Of a stretch of 64,000 nt of DNA, positions 50,346-61,521 are shown in pieces (within the stretch, counting starts at the first letter, position 1; each line of letters begins with the position of its first letter). The notes under the pieces are model-generated. The model was given only the letters and a program-made list of their open reading frames with translations. It was not told where the DNA came from and ran no database searches. Both the position numbers and the translations under genes were made by a program. Origin of the DNA: Mesorhabditis belari (lineage: Eukaryota > Nematoda > Chromadorea > Rhabditida > Rhabditidae); assembly GCA_958450365.1 (NCBI GenBank), contig CAUEEP010000627.1, forward strand, positions 1 to 64,000. Reading direction: 5' to 3'.

Positions 50346-50740
50346 ATCTTTGGGAAAAAATTATGCGAAAGTTTAAAGCAGAACAAAACAGAAAAAGATC
50401 GAGCAAGAGAATTTTTATTTGCAAATCTCTTTTGCGTTTTTCATTGTTTTTTTTTTGGCTAAAAACCCTAAATTTGTTTGAAATTTGAAAAATTATCTTT
50501 TTTCTTTATTTTCGTGCGCAAATTTTCATTGTTTTGAGGTAGTCAAACATGATGAATATATTAATAATGTTTTTAGAAATTTTTTGAACAATTTTTATTG
50601 ATATTTTGATAAGCTAGCTGGAATTTTACCCTTGCACGTCTCTGGGCTTCAAGCTTCTCTCACGCATAATCTTGCCTCAAATAAAAGCTGACTTAATTTC
50701 TCTCAAAATTCAGAGAATTTTTTCGAGAACAACATCAGCC

Positions 50741-53700
50741 ATGACGATTCCCGAGGTAAAAAGTGCCGACTTTAGCAAAAGAATCAAACTTTTTAAATAG
50801 AATCTAGACTTAAAAAGCTATATAAACTATTTATTTTTCGCTTTTCTTTTTAATACCAAATTTCAGCCACAATCAACCACCGAGGAGGCTGTCGATGACC
50901 TCTACCAGCTCTACTTGAACAACGTCTCGGTGAGTAATTATTCTTCAATATAATTGTTCTACTACTTTGATACTCAATTAGTACACCAGAACATAAATGT
51001 TTAAAAGTGAGCGCAAAGTATGCCCAAAGAATGACAATCACAACAGCTTTTAACACATTCACGACGATAAGGCTCATCAGTACTAATGATGTACTAATAA
51101 TGAAAAATAAGCACATAAAGCTAAACCGCTAAACGAATTATTCTCAAATTCTTTGTAGATTTAACTTTTTATCTATCTTTTTAGCTATTTTTTTTATTTT
51201 GTCATTAAAATAGGTTTCATTAGTAAAAACTGTCAAAATCGCATCATCGGGCCTTTTTTTGAACATTCGGCTTCTTTCTAATCATAAATCTTCAAAATAA
51301 AGCTTTTCAGAAAGTTTCAAAAGTCATTTGAAAGAGAAATCATTGGACTATCTAGTGAAAAACCGTATTTCATTTAGCTTGAGACTCATTCAATTAGAAA
51401 ATGAATTTGGGTGAAAGACTTTGTACTAGTTTTCAAAAGGAGACTCAAGGCTATCAAATGACTATAATAGTTTGGTTTATCTTTGAAGTTTTACCAAATT
51501 ATCAGTAAAACAGTTAACAGTTAACGCCTACGCGACTGTATGCCCAAAATACCGTCATCGCGAATGTATAAAGAGACAAAATGCTCAAGTCGAATAGATG
51601 GTCGATAGATTGGCTAATAGATTGATCGATAGAATACATTTTAATAGATTGGATAGATTTACAGTAGCCTAACAGTTTGCAGTAGGTTTTAGTACATTCT
51701 TGATATCGTGAAATTTTAGTACATTGAGCACTACGATGGAGCCGACCAGACGATGATCACCGTTGGGAAAGAGCACGCGAGAAAGGTTTAAACCTTGAAA
51801 GATAAAATCTATATATCTGTATTTTATCTGTACTATCAGATAAATCAAATATTTTGATTCAGAAGCTCTTCGAAGAAATCAAGAAACGGCCGGACTGTGA
51901 GCGATCGCTGCGCCTCGTTGAAGCCAAGTTTAACCGGGATGTGAGTGTTGAATTCTCCATTCTAAAGATAAAGCTATTTTTTTAAGAACTGATCACAATA
52001 CACTGGCTCTCCTAATACAATTATTTCCAGAAAACCCCGAGTGTCACCGAGTTGGTGAAGAGAGAGACAAAAGGAGAACAACAACGAGAAGCCCCTTCTG
52101 TCCAATACACCCCAACAACAACTCCTCCCCCGCTTGGATCATATGGAAATGAGGAAGAGGTAAAGTCAAAGACTAAACCGCTAGTACTTTGGTAGTACTT
52201 TGACTCAGAATTCAAAGGCTTTAGTCCATTCAAGTTACAAAATTCAGCCGGAGCTCAGATTGCTGCAACTCTTCGACATCACCGAAGACGGGAAAACGTA
52301 TTTCAACAAGGAAGTGCTCGACTCACTTTGCGCTCAATGTGGCAATCGATCGGTAGAAAGATTTTCTCTAAATTCTTAACTTATCGCCAGGTATCGGTGA
52401 TTTCAACCGCTGGGAAATTTCGGCAAGGAAAAACCTTCTGGAATAATGTGCTCTTAAATGGATTGCAGAGGGGAAGAGCCGGTTTTGATCCGGAGGATTT
52501 TGTCGGGTTTGGTTTTCAAAGATCATATAATTCAAAGACTTTAGTCCCCGACTGTATTTAAGAATCAAACTATTGCCAAATCCAATTTTCCAGGGGACGC
52601 GGTCGAATCGAATTTCAACGCGGCTTCAAGCGTCACACCAAAGGAATTATGGTTTGGCCAAAAGTCTTCGATCGACAAGATAAAGATGGGAATGAAGTGA
52701 GGATTTCTAAGACATAGTCTTCTAACTATGGTAAACCTGTGTGCATACTATAGTCAGTCTTTAGTAATACTGTAGTCAGCCTGGCCTACTGTTCTTGGTA
52801 TACTGTAGTGATACCATAGCACTACTGTAAGCTGCCTGGTTTACTGTAATTACACTGTAGCTTGTAGGGCTAAACACTGTATTTTATTACATAACGTAGT
52901 TCGCATTCAATGCTTTTCCAGCTAGCCGTCATCCTAATGGACACCCAGGGCACATTTGACACTTCCAGCAACATTGCCGACTCGGCCATCATTTTCGCCA
53001 TCTCGCTATTAATGTCGTCGATTAAGGTACGGGATTTTCTAATCCAAATTCTAGCGATTTAGATCTTCAATACAATGCGTCAAATTGATGCACAGGATTT
53101 GGACGCGTTGAACATGTTCATTGCTTTCAGTCAGAGGGCGGAGGAGAGAGTGGGACAGGTTTGTGAAAGCTTTGGGTACAGTGGAAATACTGTAGCAATG
53201 TTATAGTCGGCCTGGCAGACTGTGAGCACACTGTAGTGATATTGTACTAGCCTGGAATACTGTAGAAATACTGTAATCGCCTGGGATATTGTAGCGATCC
53301 TGTAGTCAGTCTGGCATCCTGTAATCAGCTTGTAGCCAGTCAGTCTTGCACACTGCTGGTTTCCTGTAGCCAGTGTGGCATACCGTAGACAATACAGTAC
53401 TACTGGTACATGATAGCCTTTTTGCACATAACTCTCTTCTTTCAGCACTTTCTGATCATGGTTCGCGACTCGATCGCCTCCGGCTTTGACCCTGAATACC
53501 TGGAGCAAATGAGGGTAAGGAAAAAGCTATACTATTTTATTACAGTACTACTGGATGTTTTATTGTACCCTAGTACCACTTCCGCAAAACTATTCAGGTG
53601 AACACTCGCAGCGTCCCCGAACTTGCCCGCCTCCTCAATGGAGTCTTTGAAGCGTTCGAGAAAGTGGAATGCTGTATGGTGCCCCGACCATCCAATGAAG

Positions 53701-56700
53701 TGATCAACGCATCCGGGGAGATTTTGGCTAAAGGTGGGGTTTTATTGTTCCAGACTGATAGGCTTTAAACTTATATAGTAAAATTGGGTTTATGTTTCAT
53801 AGCTCTGGTGTGGTAGAAGGGTTGAAGAGTCTAAAAACATGAAACTAACTGCGTGTGGAACTAGAAATAGCCCAAAGCTAGCTCTATGGAATTTCTGGCA
53901 TTACTTGTAGACCTAAACCATGAGTTGGGCCTACCATAAGACCTGGTTTCAAACCTGATTTCTGAACAGACCGGACTAGTAGACTTGTTAAGCGGGAATC
54001 TCGCTAATGGCTTATCGGGAATTAATGGAAAATTAATGGAAAAGTTAAAGATATTCAGCTAATCAAAATTTTGATACTTACTTTTACCAACCGCGTCACC
54101 GAAATAAATTTATACCCATCGCAACTTTGCATTTATTGTCTTCTTACTTGCTTCTTACAAAAAAGACAAGATTGTGTGTGAATGTTCGGATTGTCTGAGT
54201 TCAAGAAATTAAAGCCATGGTTGACCTTCTCGTGGTTGAAGCCCGTTTGATTTGCTCAGAGTTGTATTCGCCCCATGAATCGGAAATAAACAGTGAACCG
54301 GGCTCAAACTCTTGAATCGAAGATCCAGACTTGAGGCAAATCTCTTCCTGACTTGTTTTGCCTTTTTGAAACTCTCATCAATTTTTACGAGATTTGGGTG
54401 ACTAGTCTAGTCTATTGTCTATTGCCTAGTCTGGCTTGCCATGCCCTAGCTAATTTATCCCTGCCCGAAGACACAGTTAAGCATCTTAGTAACCCAAGAA
54501 GTGTACACCTCAAGAATCGTTTTCAGATTGTGGCGACGATTTCTTGTCGATGCTCTGCGAGTGCGCCAATCATGTGCTGGAAAATTTGGTCCCAAAAATA
54601 GTGATGGGTACCCCACTGACTGGGAGAACTTTGGGAGCATATGTGGAGGTACAAAATCGATGTGACCACATCTACTAGCAAATCCCAATCTGTTATTTGT
54701 TGAGAATCTGTTATCAACTCTTTTTAAAGACTAGATCATCAGCAAAACCTTTAGAATCTCGTCGATCACATTCACTCAAACAGTCACAAGGCTATTTGCT
54801 CGGCCTTCGCGGTGAGATTTTTCTGTTTTCAGTGATTTAGTCTTTCAGGCCACTTCACAACTCTTCTTTGAGAAGGCTCGCGTCGCTGGGAATGAGACTT
54901 TTGCGAGCCTCCATGAAATGGTACCATTTAAAAACTTTTATGGATCTGAAATAGTTACAATTGTTTTTTAGGAGTATATCAAAATTACTAGTATGTTTTT
55001 GCACTTACTGAAGCTTTAGCTTGTTCGCGAGCATGGTCATCGCCCGATTCGACCCCGAGACTATGAGGAGGCCTTGCAGAATTTCATCCAACAAGCCATT
55101 GAGGTAAAAAGGAATTTTCCGGACTCCAGGGTCTGAAAACTAGATTAGACCAAACAAAGAAAAACCAAAGCCAGGACAGAGAACAGACCTGGTAGGCTTT
55201 ATTACTTCTGTAAGCCAAAAGGACAGGTCACCAGCCAAGTCTACAGGTTTGGCTCAGCTTGGTCGACAGTAAGTCTGGCCAGAGTTTGAGTACTTTTTTG
55301 ATTTCAAATAAGAAGGAACTAAAAAACTTCAACGTACTTTCTATCCGTTCAGGCCTATAAATCGAGTCAGCTTTTCGGATCGGCTGAAGAGAAGAGCAAG
55401 CATTTTGACGACTTCCGAAAGCTGCTTGAGGTTAGATTTCTTTCAGTAGGTCGTTATAAAACTCAAATTCTCTTATGAAGTACAACTTCTAATTTTCAGG
55501 AAAGATGCCAGGAAAAGATCTCGAGCAACAAGGATCGCTATAGGGACATTCAAATGGCCGAGGCAGTCAATGGAGCTTACGAAGTGTACGAGAAAGGAAT
55601 GAGGGTGAGAAAACTTTCAAACTACAATGCACCAGAAAGGGTGTATTTCGAAATTTTGAACACAAAATACACTAGATAGTTTAGCCTGATTTTGTCGAGA
55701 GTTTGGAGAAGAACAAGAAAGCTGAGTTTGTGAGAGACCGCCACAAGAAAGCTTTCCCCGAAGCGATGAAGCATTTTGAAAATGGTTGGTGTTGGAATTA
55801 CATTTGAGTTTAAAAAACTGCATTAGGCAATACTGTAGGTATCCACAGTAACTAAGCTCAGGAATTAAACTGCAATTTTTAGTTGTCCAAGACTTTCTCG
55901 ATGAGCCCGATCTGATCGAGTACAAACGCAACTTGCTTAACGAGATGATTCAGGTGATTACTGAAAAACCCCCAGTACTTCGACTATCTGGTATTCAGCT
56001 AAGAAAGCTTCTAAAGATTGACATGCTAACTTTATCCAAACCCCAAGTTTCAGGCTCGATATGAGGACTTGCAACAAGACAACGCCATTCAGCACCTTCA
56101 CCAACAGGTTGACGAGATGTTCCAAGGATTGGTCGAAGAGCATTGGAAAGCGTTGAAAGAAGTAAGTGACTAGGCTTTGATACAAAAATTCGTGTGCATC
56201 CAGCTTCTAGAATTTCCTACTATTAGACCTAGAGCCAAGCCAGTCAGCTCTAGGCTTGGCTTCTGGCCTATCGTTGACCCGGTTCTGGCTCCTGGCTTGG
56301 GCCTTGCCAATCCTAGACCTGGCTTCTGGCCTTACGCGAATTTGAGACAACTTGATCTTAAAGCCCTTCAGAAATTTGAGCTTTCAGCAAGTCGCCACAA
56401 TCCAAGACGAGTCTCAGATCGAAGAGGCGATCGATGCCTGTCAGAATCTACTCCGGGGAAAGTACGGGATCAAAAGGGTGACTTTAGAGAAGCTGATAGC
56501 TTGAAAACTCTATGAAATCTAAACTTTGTATAGCTCTATTCATATTCAGGCTGAATTCGTTGCCGATGTGGCGACCGCTTTGCCCAAGATCTCGCCCGAA
56601 ATGGTCGAGCGTCTGTTAGACAACTTCAGGGACAGTCAATTGGCGCAATTCAAGGTGGAATCACTTAAAGTTAGATGTGAGGAAACTGGAGGCAAGACTA

Positions 56701-58355
56701 CGAGAGTCTTATAAAAATTGGCATATTTTAGAAAACAGTTAGGACGGAGAACTCTAGATGAACCTTGTGTTTTAGAAATGCGAGGACAGCTTCGAGATGG
56801 AGGTTCGCCACAATTTGAAAGTCGGCCGGCTCAACAAACAAATGGAGGATCTCCATTTTAAACAAGCTGAAGACAAGAAAAGATTGGAATCGCTTGAAGA
56901 GGAAACGAATGCTCAAATTGGAGAGATGAACGAGCAATTGGGTTCGTTGTTTTGAAGTCATATTTGACATGGGGAAAAGTATCTGCAATAGAATTCGAAT
57001 TTTCAATCTTAGCGCTGAATTCTTAAAGTTCCGGTATACTGGGAAATATAAATTAGTAACTATGCCTTCCAAACTCAACTCATTAAAGTCATTAAAATTT
57101 AAATGCCATTTCAAGAACTGTATCTAATTGTTAGACAAAAAAGCGACCCATTTCTATTTTAGTGGAAGAGCGTCGACTCCGTGTCGAGGCCGAGAGTGGC
57201 GCTTCAAACTTACAGGGATTATTGGCGATGATGAAAGCGATGAACGAGAATTCACAAGTGTAAGTAATAAAAATCCACTAAAGAATCAAGAACCCTAAAG
57301 CCTTAATTTCATAAAAGCCATCTTTATCCTTTTAGTCAGAATTCTAGTCAAAACTTTTCTTACTATAAGCTTAGCTAAGAAATCTTGATTCTAAAAGCTA
57401 TCTTAACATACAATACTTTCATTGTAAATGTAGTTTTTCAACCAAAGTTGTACTTTTTAGCCAAATGGAGCAAATGCGGCATGAAAGGGCCGAGCGAATC
57501 GCTCGCGAGGAAAGAGATCGTCAAGAAATGGAGAGACGTTACGAGACAGACATGGAAATGATGAGAATGGTGAGGAAAAGCTAAGCTAATTCTTTAAATT
57601 TGAAATTTGTTTACGTACACAACTAAAGCGTGATTTCCAGGAACAACAAGAGCACGCTCGTCGCGACGAAGTTCGAGACCAGGAGAGACGCGAAGACATG
57701 AGGGTGAGGGGCATTTGAGAGGCTATTTTAGTGCTTTTAGACTTTATGAGGATGGGAAACTGACCCAAGAACGGTTGGCAAAACTAGACCCGGACCGGAG
57801 ATAAATGCCGGTTTGTTCCAGCTTGTCTGGCTTGACTTGTCTGGTCGGCTTGTCAACTCAGATTGTCGATTGTCAACAACTAGTCAGCAGACTAGCATCA
57901 TGACTCGGCCCTGGTCCTGGACTTAAAATTAGTCGAGTCTTCGACTAGGCTGATACTAGTTTGGGCGCTGGCCGGGACCGAACCATGGTCGCGAAAATAT
58001 GAGGCGGGGACTCTACCCGCTGACCACGAACACATTTGGTCTGCCCGAAAGAAGTTCTTTTATAGCTACCTGACCCGGTCAGAGGGGTGTCTTGAGACTG
58101 GCCCGGGTCTAGCCTGATCCGGCCGAGTTTGATCTAATTGGCTAGGGTAAGCTTCTTCGACGAAATAGCTTTTAAACTCATCTGCTTAGCCTCTCTGCGG
58201 TAGTTTTTCCCATAAAATACAATCCTCACTTTAAATCTCATTTCCAGATGCAACAAGAGGTAATGGAACGCCAGCGACAGGCACACGAGGCCGAAATGGC
58301 CGCCATCCGTAACCGACCTCCGCCATCACGACGGAGGAATTGCTCAATTATGTAA
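50741..58355 (+). CDS. Gene E: class II GBP/atlastin-like large GTPase with CaaX tail, 28 exons, about 871 aa
   Basis: Exons: 50741-50755, 50867-50929, 51720-51785, 51863-51940, 52031-52159, 52248-52352, 52391-52506, 52594-52696, 52922-53026, 53063-53158, 53446-53514, 53598-53733, 54527-54648, 54755-54811, 54849-54920, 55020-55103, 55353-55430, 55500-55604, 55685-55784, 55883-55953, 56054-56161, 56388-56477, 56550-56654, 56776-56941, 57163-57259, 57461-57569, 57641-57703, 58248-58355. They total 2616 nt, all phases fit, and no stop was found. Motifs: AGKFRQGKT (159-167), HTKGI (205-209), LMDTQG (G3 Asp about 232), VRD (299-300), FEKVECC, LTGRTLGAYVE. Residues after about 692 form a Glu/Arg/Lys coiled coil ending in RRRN then CSIM, a CaaX box with a basic lead. 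Known GBPs use this arrangement to reach membranes after prenylation; function here is inferred. The 15-nt first exon is the least certain part. Confidence 0.87.
50981..51022 (+). repeat. Dispersed 45-bp motif copy
   Basis: GTACACCAGAACATAAATGT, spacer, GAGCGCAAAGTATGCCC, in intron 2 of gene E. The C copy has it inverted near 36393-36430. Confidence 0.55.
53165..53400. repeat. TACTGTAGAAATACTG intronic tandem repeat (E copy)
   Basis: Inverted counterpart of 33640-33825, with units such as GGAATACTGTAGAAATACTG. Confidence 0.65.
55627..55672 (+). repeat. Dispersed 45-bp motif copy
   Basis: ATGCACCAGAAAGGGTGTAT, spacer, GAACACAAAATACAC, in intron 18 of gene E. The counterpart in C is near 31313-31360. 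Confidence 0.6.
57966..58036 (-). repeat. tRNA-like sequence in the last intron (E copy)
   Basis: On the minus strand: TTCGTGGTCAGCGGGTAGAG and GGTTCGGTCCCGG. Mirror of 28865-28935. Confidence 0.45.
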
Positions 58356-59340
58356 AGAGATATTGTTTTTGACTCACGATTATTGTCAGATCTTGATTTC
58401 AATCCAATGATATTATTGCTAAGAAATTGTTTCCAATTTATGTCGCTCTTTTTGATCGTTTTTATCACAATCTTGTCACTCTGAAAGTTTTGAATTCATG
58501 ATCTTTTGTTAAAAAGTGTTTCATCAACTTTTGATTATAGTTGGATCAATAGTTCACGAGACAATTTTGCTAAGAAAGCTTTCTACTTTTGCCTTTTTTT
58601 AAAATAACCCTGTTGACTAGATAATTGTTGAAATTTTTGTGCTTTTATGAATCAAAAACTATTGATCACAGCAACGTAGCACAAATTGAATTCATAAACG
58701 TTGAAAACTTGATGTTTTCTCAATCACCAGCAATCGTCGCGATTAACACAATGAACCCGATGCGGACAAAGAAATCAATCACACAACCGCATAAAACATT
58801 CTCACAAGAGCTTTGACTGTAGAAAATATCTTTTCTAAGCTTTTCACTTTGATTCAGACATTTTGATTGGCAACTCATTGAGCTTGAGCCTGAGTTTCTT
58901 GAGCTCTAAAATTTTCGTAGATCATGGTTTGAAAATCTCTTGGTTTTTAAAGCGTTTAGTGCTCTAGGTGCAATAAGTTTTAAAAGCTACTGAAACAGTT
59001 CCAAAACTATAAAAACATGCAAAAGTAGTGCCGATTCAATTATTACAGTCAGCAAAAAAGGCTTGCACCATTGTCTCCCAAAGGCTTCAAACAAAAAATT
59101 TTCACAAAAATAAGCGTTTCGAAGAAAACTTGTTGGCAACTAATTTTACCATTGTGGTCTAGTTTCCGAAAATATTATTCATTTTTATTGCAAGTTATTT
59201 ATTTTGGCGTAAAAAATAAGTTTTATTAGAGACACCCGGTTTAAAGCGCAAAAAAAAGTCTTACACCATCGTTGTATTCTGTTGTAAACTTTTTCTTTTT
59301 CTTTTCTGACTTTGTTTTTTGCGCATTAATTTATTTTTTT
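58356..59340. other. Downstream flank of gene E, no supported gene
   Basis: Mirror of the flank of gene C. A TTG-initiated frame at 58625-58816 is open here as in the other arm but does not look conserved as protein. Confidence 0.5.
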
Positions 59341-59496
59341 CAGATGCCTTGCGAGCGATATCTGGACGCTTCGACATTATCAAACATTGTCAAAGCCCGT
59401 CAAGGAGGGATGAAAGTGAAGGCCATTTGTGATCTCTTTATCGTTGATCGCTGTACGGTCTTCAGGCTTTGTAAACGACAAAAACCAAAATTTTAA
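59341..59496 (+). pseudogene. Tc-like transposase helix-turn-helix fragment (mirror copy)
   Basis: MPCERYLDAS after a TTTTTTTCAG acceptor-like stretch, then KARQGGMKVKAICDLF and DRCTVFRLCKRQ. It ends in a stop soon after the Lys/Arg cluster. Confidence 0.6.
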
Positions 59497-59679
59497 TTTT
59501 AACAAATTTAAAATATTTGCGCAAATGCGCAAATGATGTTGCGCAAAAGACGCTTTTGTGGGTCCATCACGGTTGCGCTGTAAGCCAAAACCGAAAATTG
59601 CGCTGCCGAATTTTGCCCAAGTTCTTTTGCGCCGGCGAATTTTCGTTTTTGGCTTGCGGCGCAATCTTCACGGCGTATG

Positions 59680-60150
59680 CATTTGGATTTTGATTACGAC
59701 AAAGCGGCGGTGTGCATACTAGATTCTCTAAATCGATCAGGTTTTTGTGCCTCCTCAAATTCTATTGACAAAGATTATGACTCTTTTGCGCTAGTCTCCT
59801 AAAATCATTCTCCTTTAATGACCCGGCCGCACTTCTTGAGAGCTAAAAGTAGACTAGCCAATTTTTTTCCGTCGTTCCTATTTGAAAACCCTTAAACGAC
59901 CCTCTAGTTAGTAGGGAACTGAATAAGCTGTTCAAATATTATCGTAAATTTGAGGAGTATATTGAAAGAAATGTCATTAAATCGCAAAACGGGAAGTCTT
60001 TTTGCACGTATATTAATTCTAAAACTAAGGGCCCAAACCAAGCTTCAAATTCCTTTCTTGATCCATCCAATTGCTAAATTCTTTCACAGCGTTTGCAATA
60101 ACTAGAAACCTAACAAACCCTTTCTGGCTTTTTAGACCTAAACAGATCCC
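59680..60150 (+). pseudogene. CR1/Jockey-like LINE fragment 4
   Basis: Linker coding (FDFDYDKAAVCILDSLNRSG), then a frame corresponding to LRAKSRLA, continuing to the AAACAGATCCCACCATAAGC end shared with fragment 1. Small deletions shift the frame. Confidence 0.75.
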
Positions 60151-60155
60151 ACCAT

Positions 60156-60237
60156 AAGCAAAGAGGAGAAAAAGGTTTTGAAAAATCAAGCTGAAAAATC
60201 AACAGCATGGTGGATGACGGAGAAAATTGTAGCTGAT
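60156..60237 (+). pseudogene. Relic of an internal class I GTPase exon
   Basis: EEKKVLKNQAEKS followed by a GTAAGT donor matches the gene D exon near 41140-41220 (EERKVLKNQAEKS). No neighbouring GTPase exon is present. It directly abuts LINE fragment 4. Confidence 0.65.
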
Positions 60238-60291
60238 GTAAGTAACGATCCAATGAGCTATAAATGAGGGATAGGCATGGTTCCTATCTAA

Positions 60292-60552
60292 GGAACGAGT
60301 TCGTGGAAGTTGACCTATTTCGAAAATGGGTGGCTTCACTATTTTAACTCTCGTAGCTTGATAATTGAGTTTTTTGCCACAAAACTTTGCAATTAAATGC
60401 AGAATGAAATTTTTTTGTAATCTTGTGTAGAATTTCATGCTGCATTTAATTTCAAAGTTTTGTGGCAAAAAAACTCAATTATCAAGCTACGAGAGTTAAA
60501 ATAGTGAAGCCACCCATTTTCGAAATAGGTCAACTTCCACAAACTCGTTCTT
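60292..60552. repeat. Foldback element, arms about 122 bp
   Basis: The left arm (GAACGAGTTCGTGGAAGTTG onward, 60293-60415) and right arm (about 60430-60551) are near-perfect reverse complements, with a spacer of roughly 15-20 bp. Confidence 0.9.
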
Positions 60553-60559
60553 TCACCCT

Positions 60560-61521
60560 TGCTGCTTGCTGCTGCAAGATGATGCTAGCTGAAAAACATG
60601 GGTATGTTTTTCAATTTTTGATAGCTCGAATTTCTCGGTTTAGTTACGTGATTAATCGGGATACACTTGGAAGGTGTGTGTTCAAGGTGTGTTCGAGAAG
60701 GGAGATGTGCTTCAGAGGTAATTTTCTTATAAATTCTTCAACTTTTCATCAATTTTAGAATGGAAATTCCGTCATTGTTGACAATACAAATCCCGACCTT
60801 GAATCCAGTTCTGTTTATCTATCTGTTTATCCTAGAAAAATATCTATCATTGTTTAGAGAGCGGTACATTGCGATGGCTCAAGGTGTGAAAATCTTTGTC
60901 GATGCTTTGTCATGAACAACAGTATGGCGGTGGGTTTTGGGTACAGTTGACTTTAGTACTTGCAATATTAAGTACAACGCATAGGCAAATTTCTTATCCT
61001 AATATATGATGAACTGGTTGACATGAACAATTAATTTTTAAGAAGACATCCCATGGTTTTGTCAGATTCAATACCGATTTCTACGATTTAATATAAACAA
61101 TTGTTACAAGCTCATAACATTCGCTATCGTCTTTTGAAGAAAGCTGGCCCCGAGATCTCTACAATGCGAATTGCGAACAAGGTTTTACGAATGCACTCCA
61201 GTAAATTCAATGTAAGACCAATGAAAGTTCATCTACAACATGTTTTACCTGAAACTATCACCTGATGAAGGCTTCTTGCCAGTGTCTCGCACAAATCTGA
61301 TACCGACTTTTGCCAACGAGGTGGATAAGAAATTTAAGCAGTTGTTTCTCACTTTTAAAAATTTTACTAACGATTTGTTTGTGATCTGCATGTTGTTGAT
61401 CTCTTTATCGGTTGTTTAATCTCTAAAATTTGGATATATTTTGCAAAATTTTATTACACGAACACATTAATACAACAGATTTCGATGAAAGTGGGAAAAA
61501 ATTGGCATTTAGTATTTCAGG
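60560..61521. other. No supported gene
   Basis: Small frames only; nothing recognisable. A TTCAGG-type acceptor is not followed by a convincing exon on either strand. Confidence 0.4.

Larger units (their letters stand above)
49468..60165. repeat. Right arm of the large inverted duplication
   Basis: Reverse complement of 25905-38694, carrying gene E. It is shorter by a 637-bp deletion (junction AAAATTG at 50070-50076), a block of about 0.6 kb missing at about 59678, and absence of the MITE and the SINE-like insert. Confidence 0.9.
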
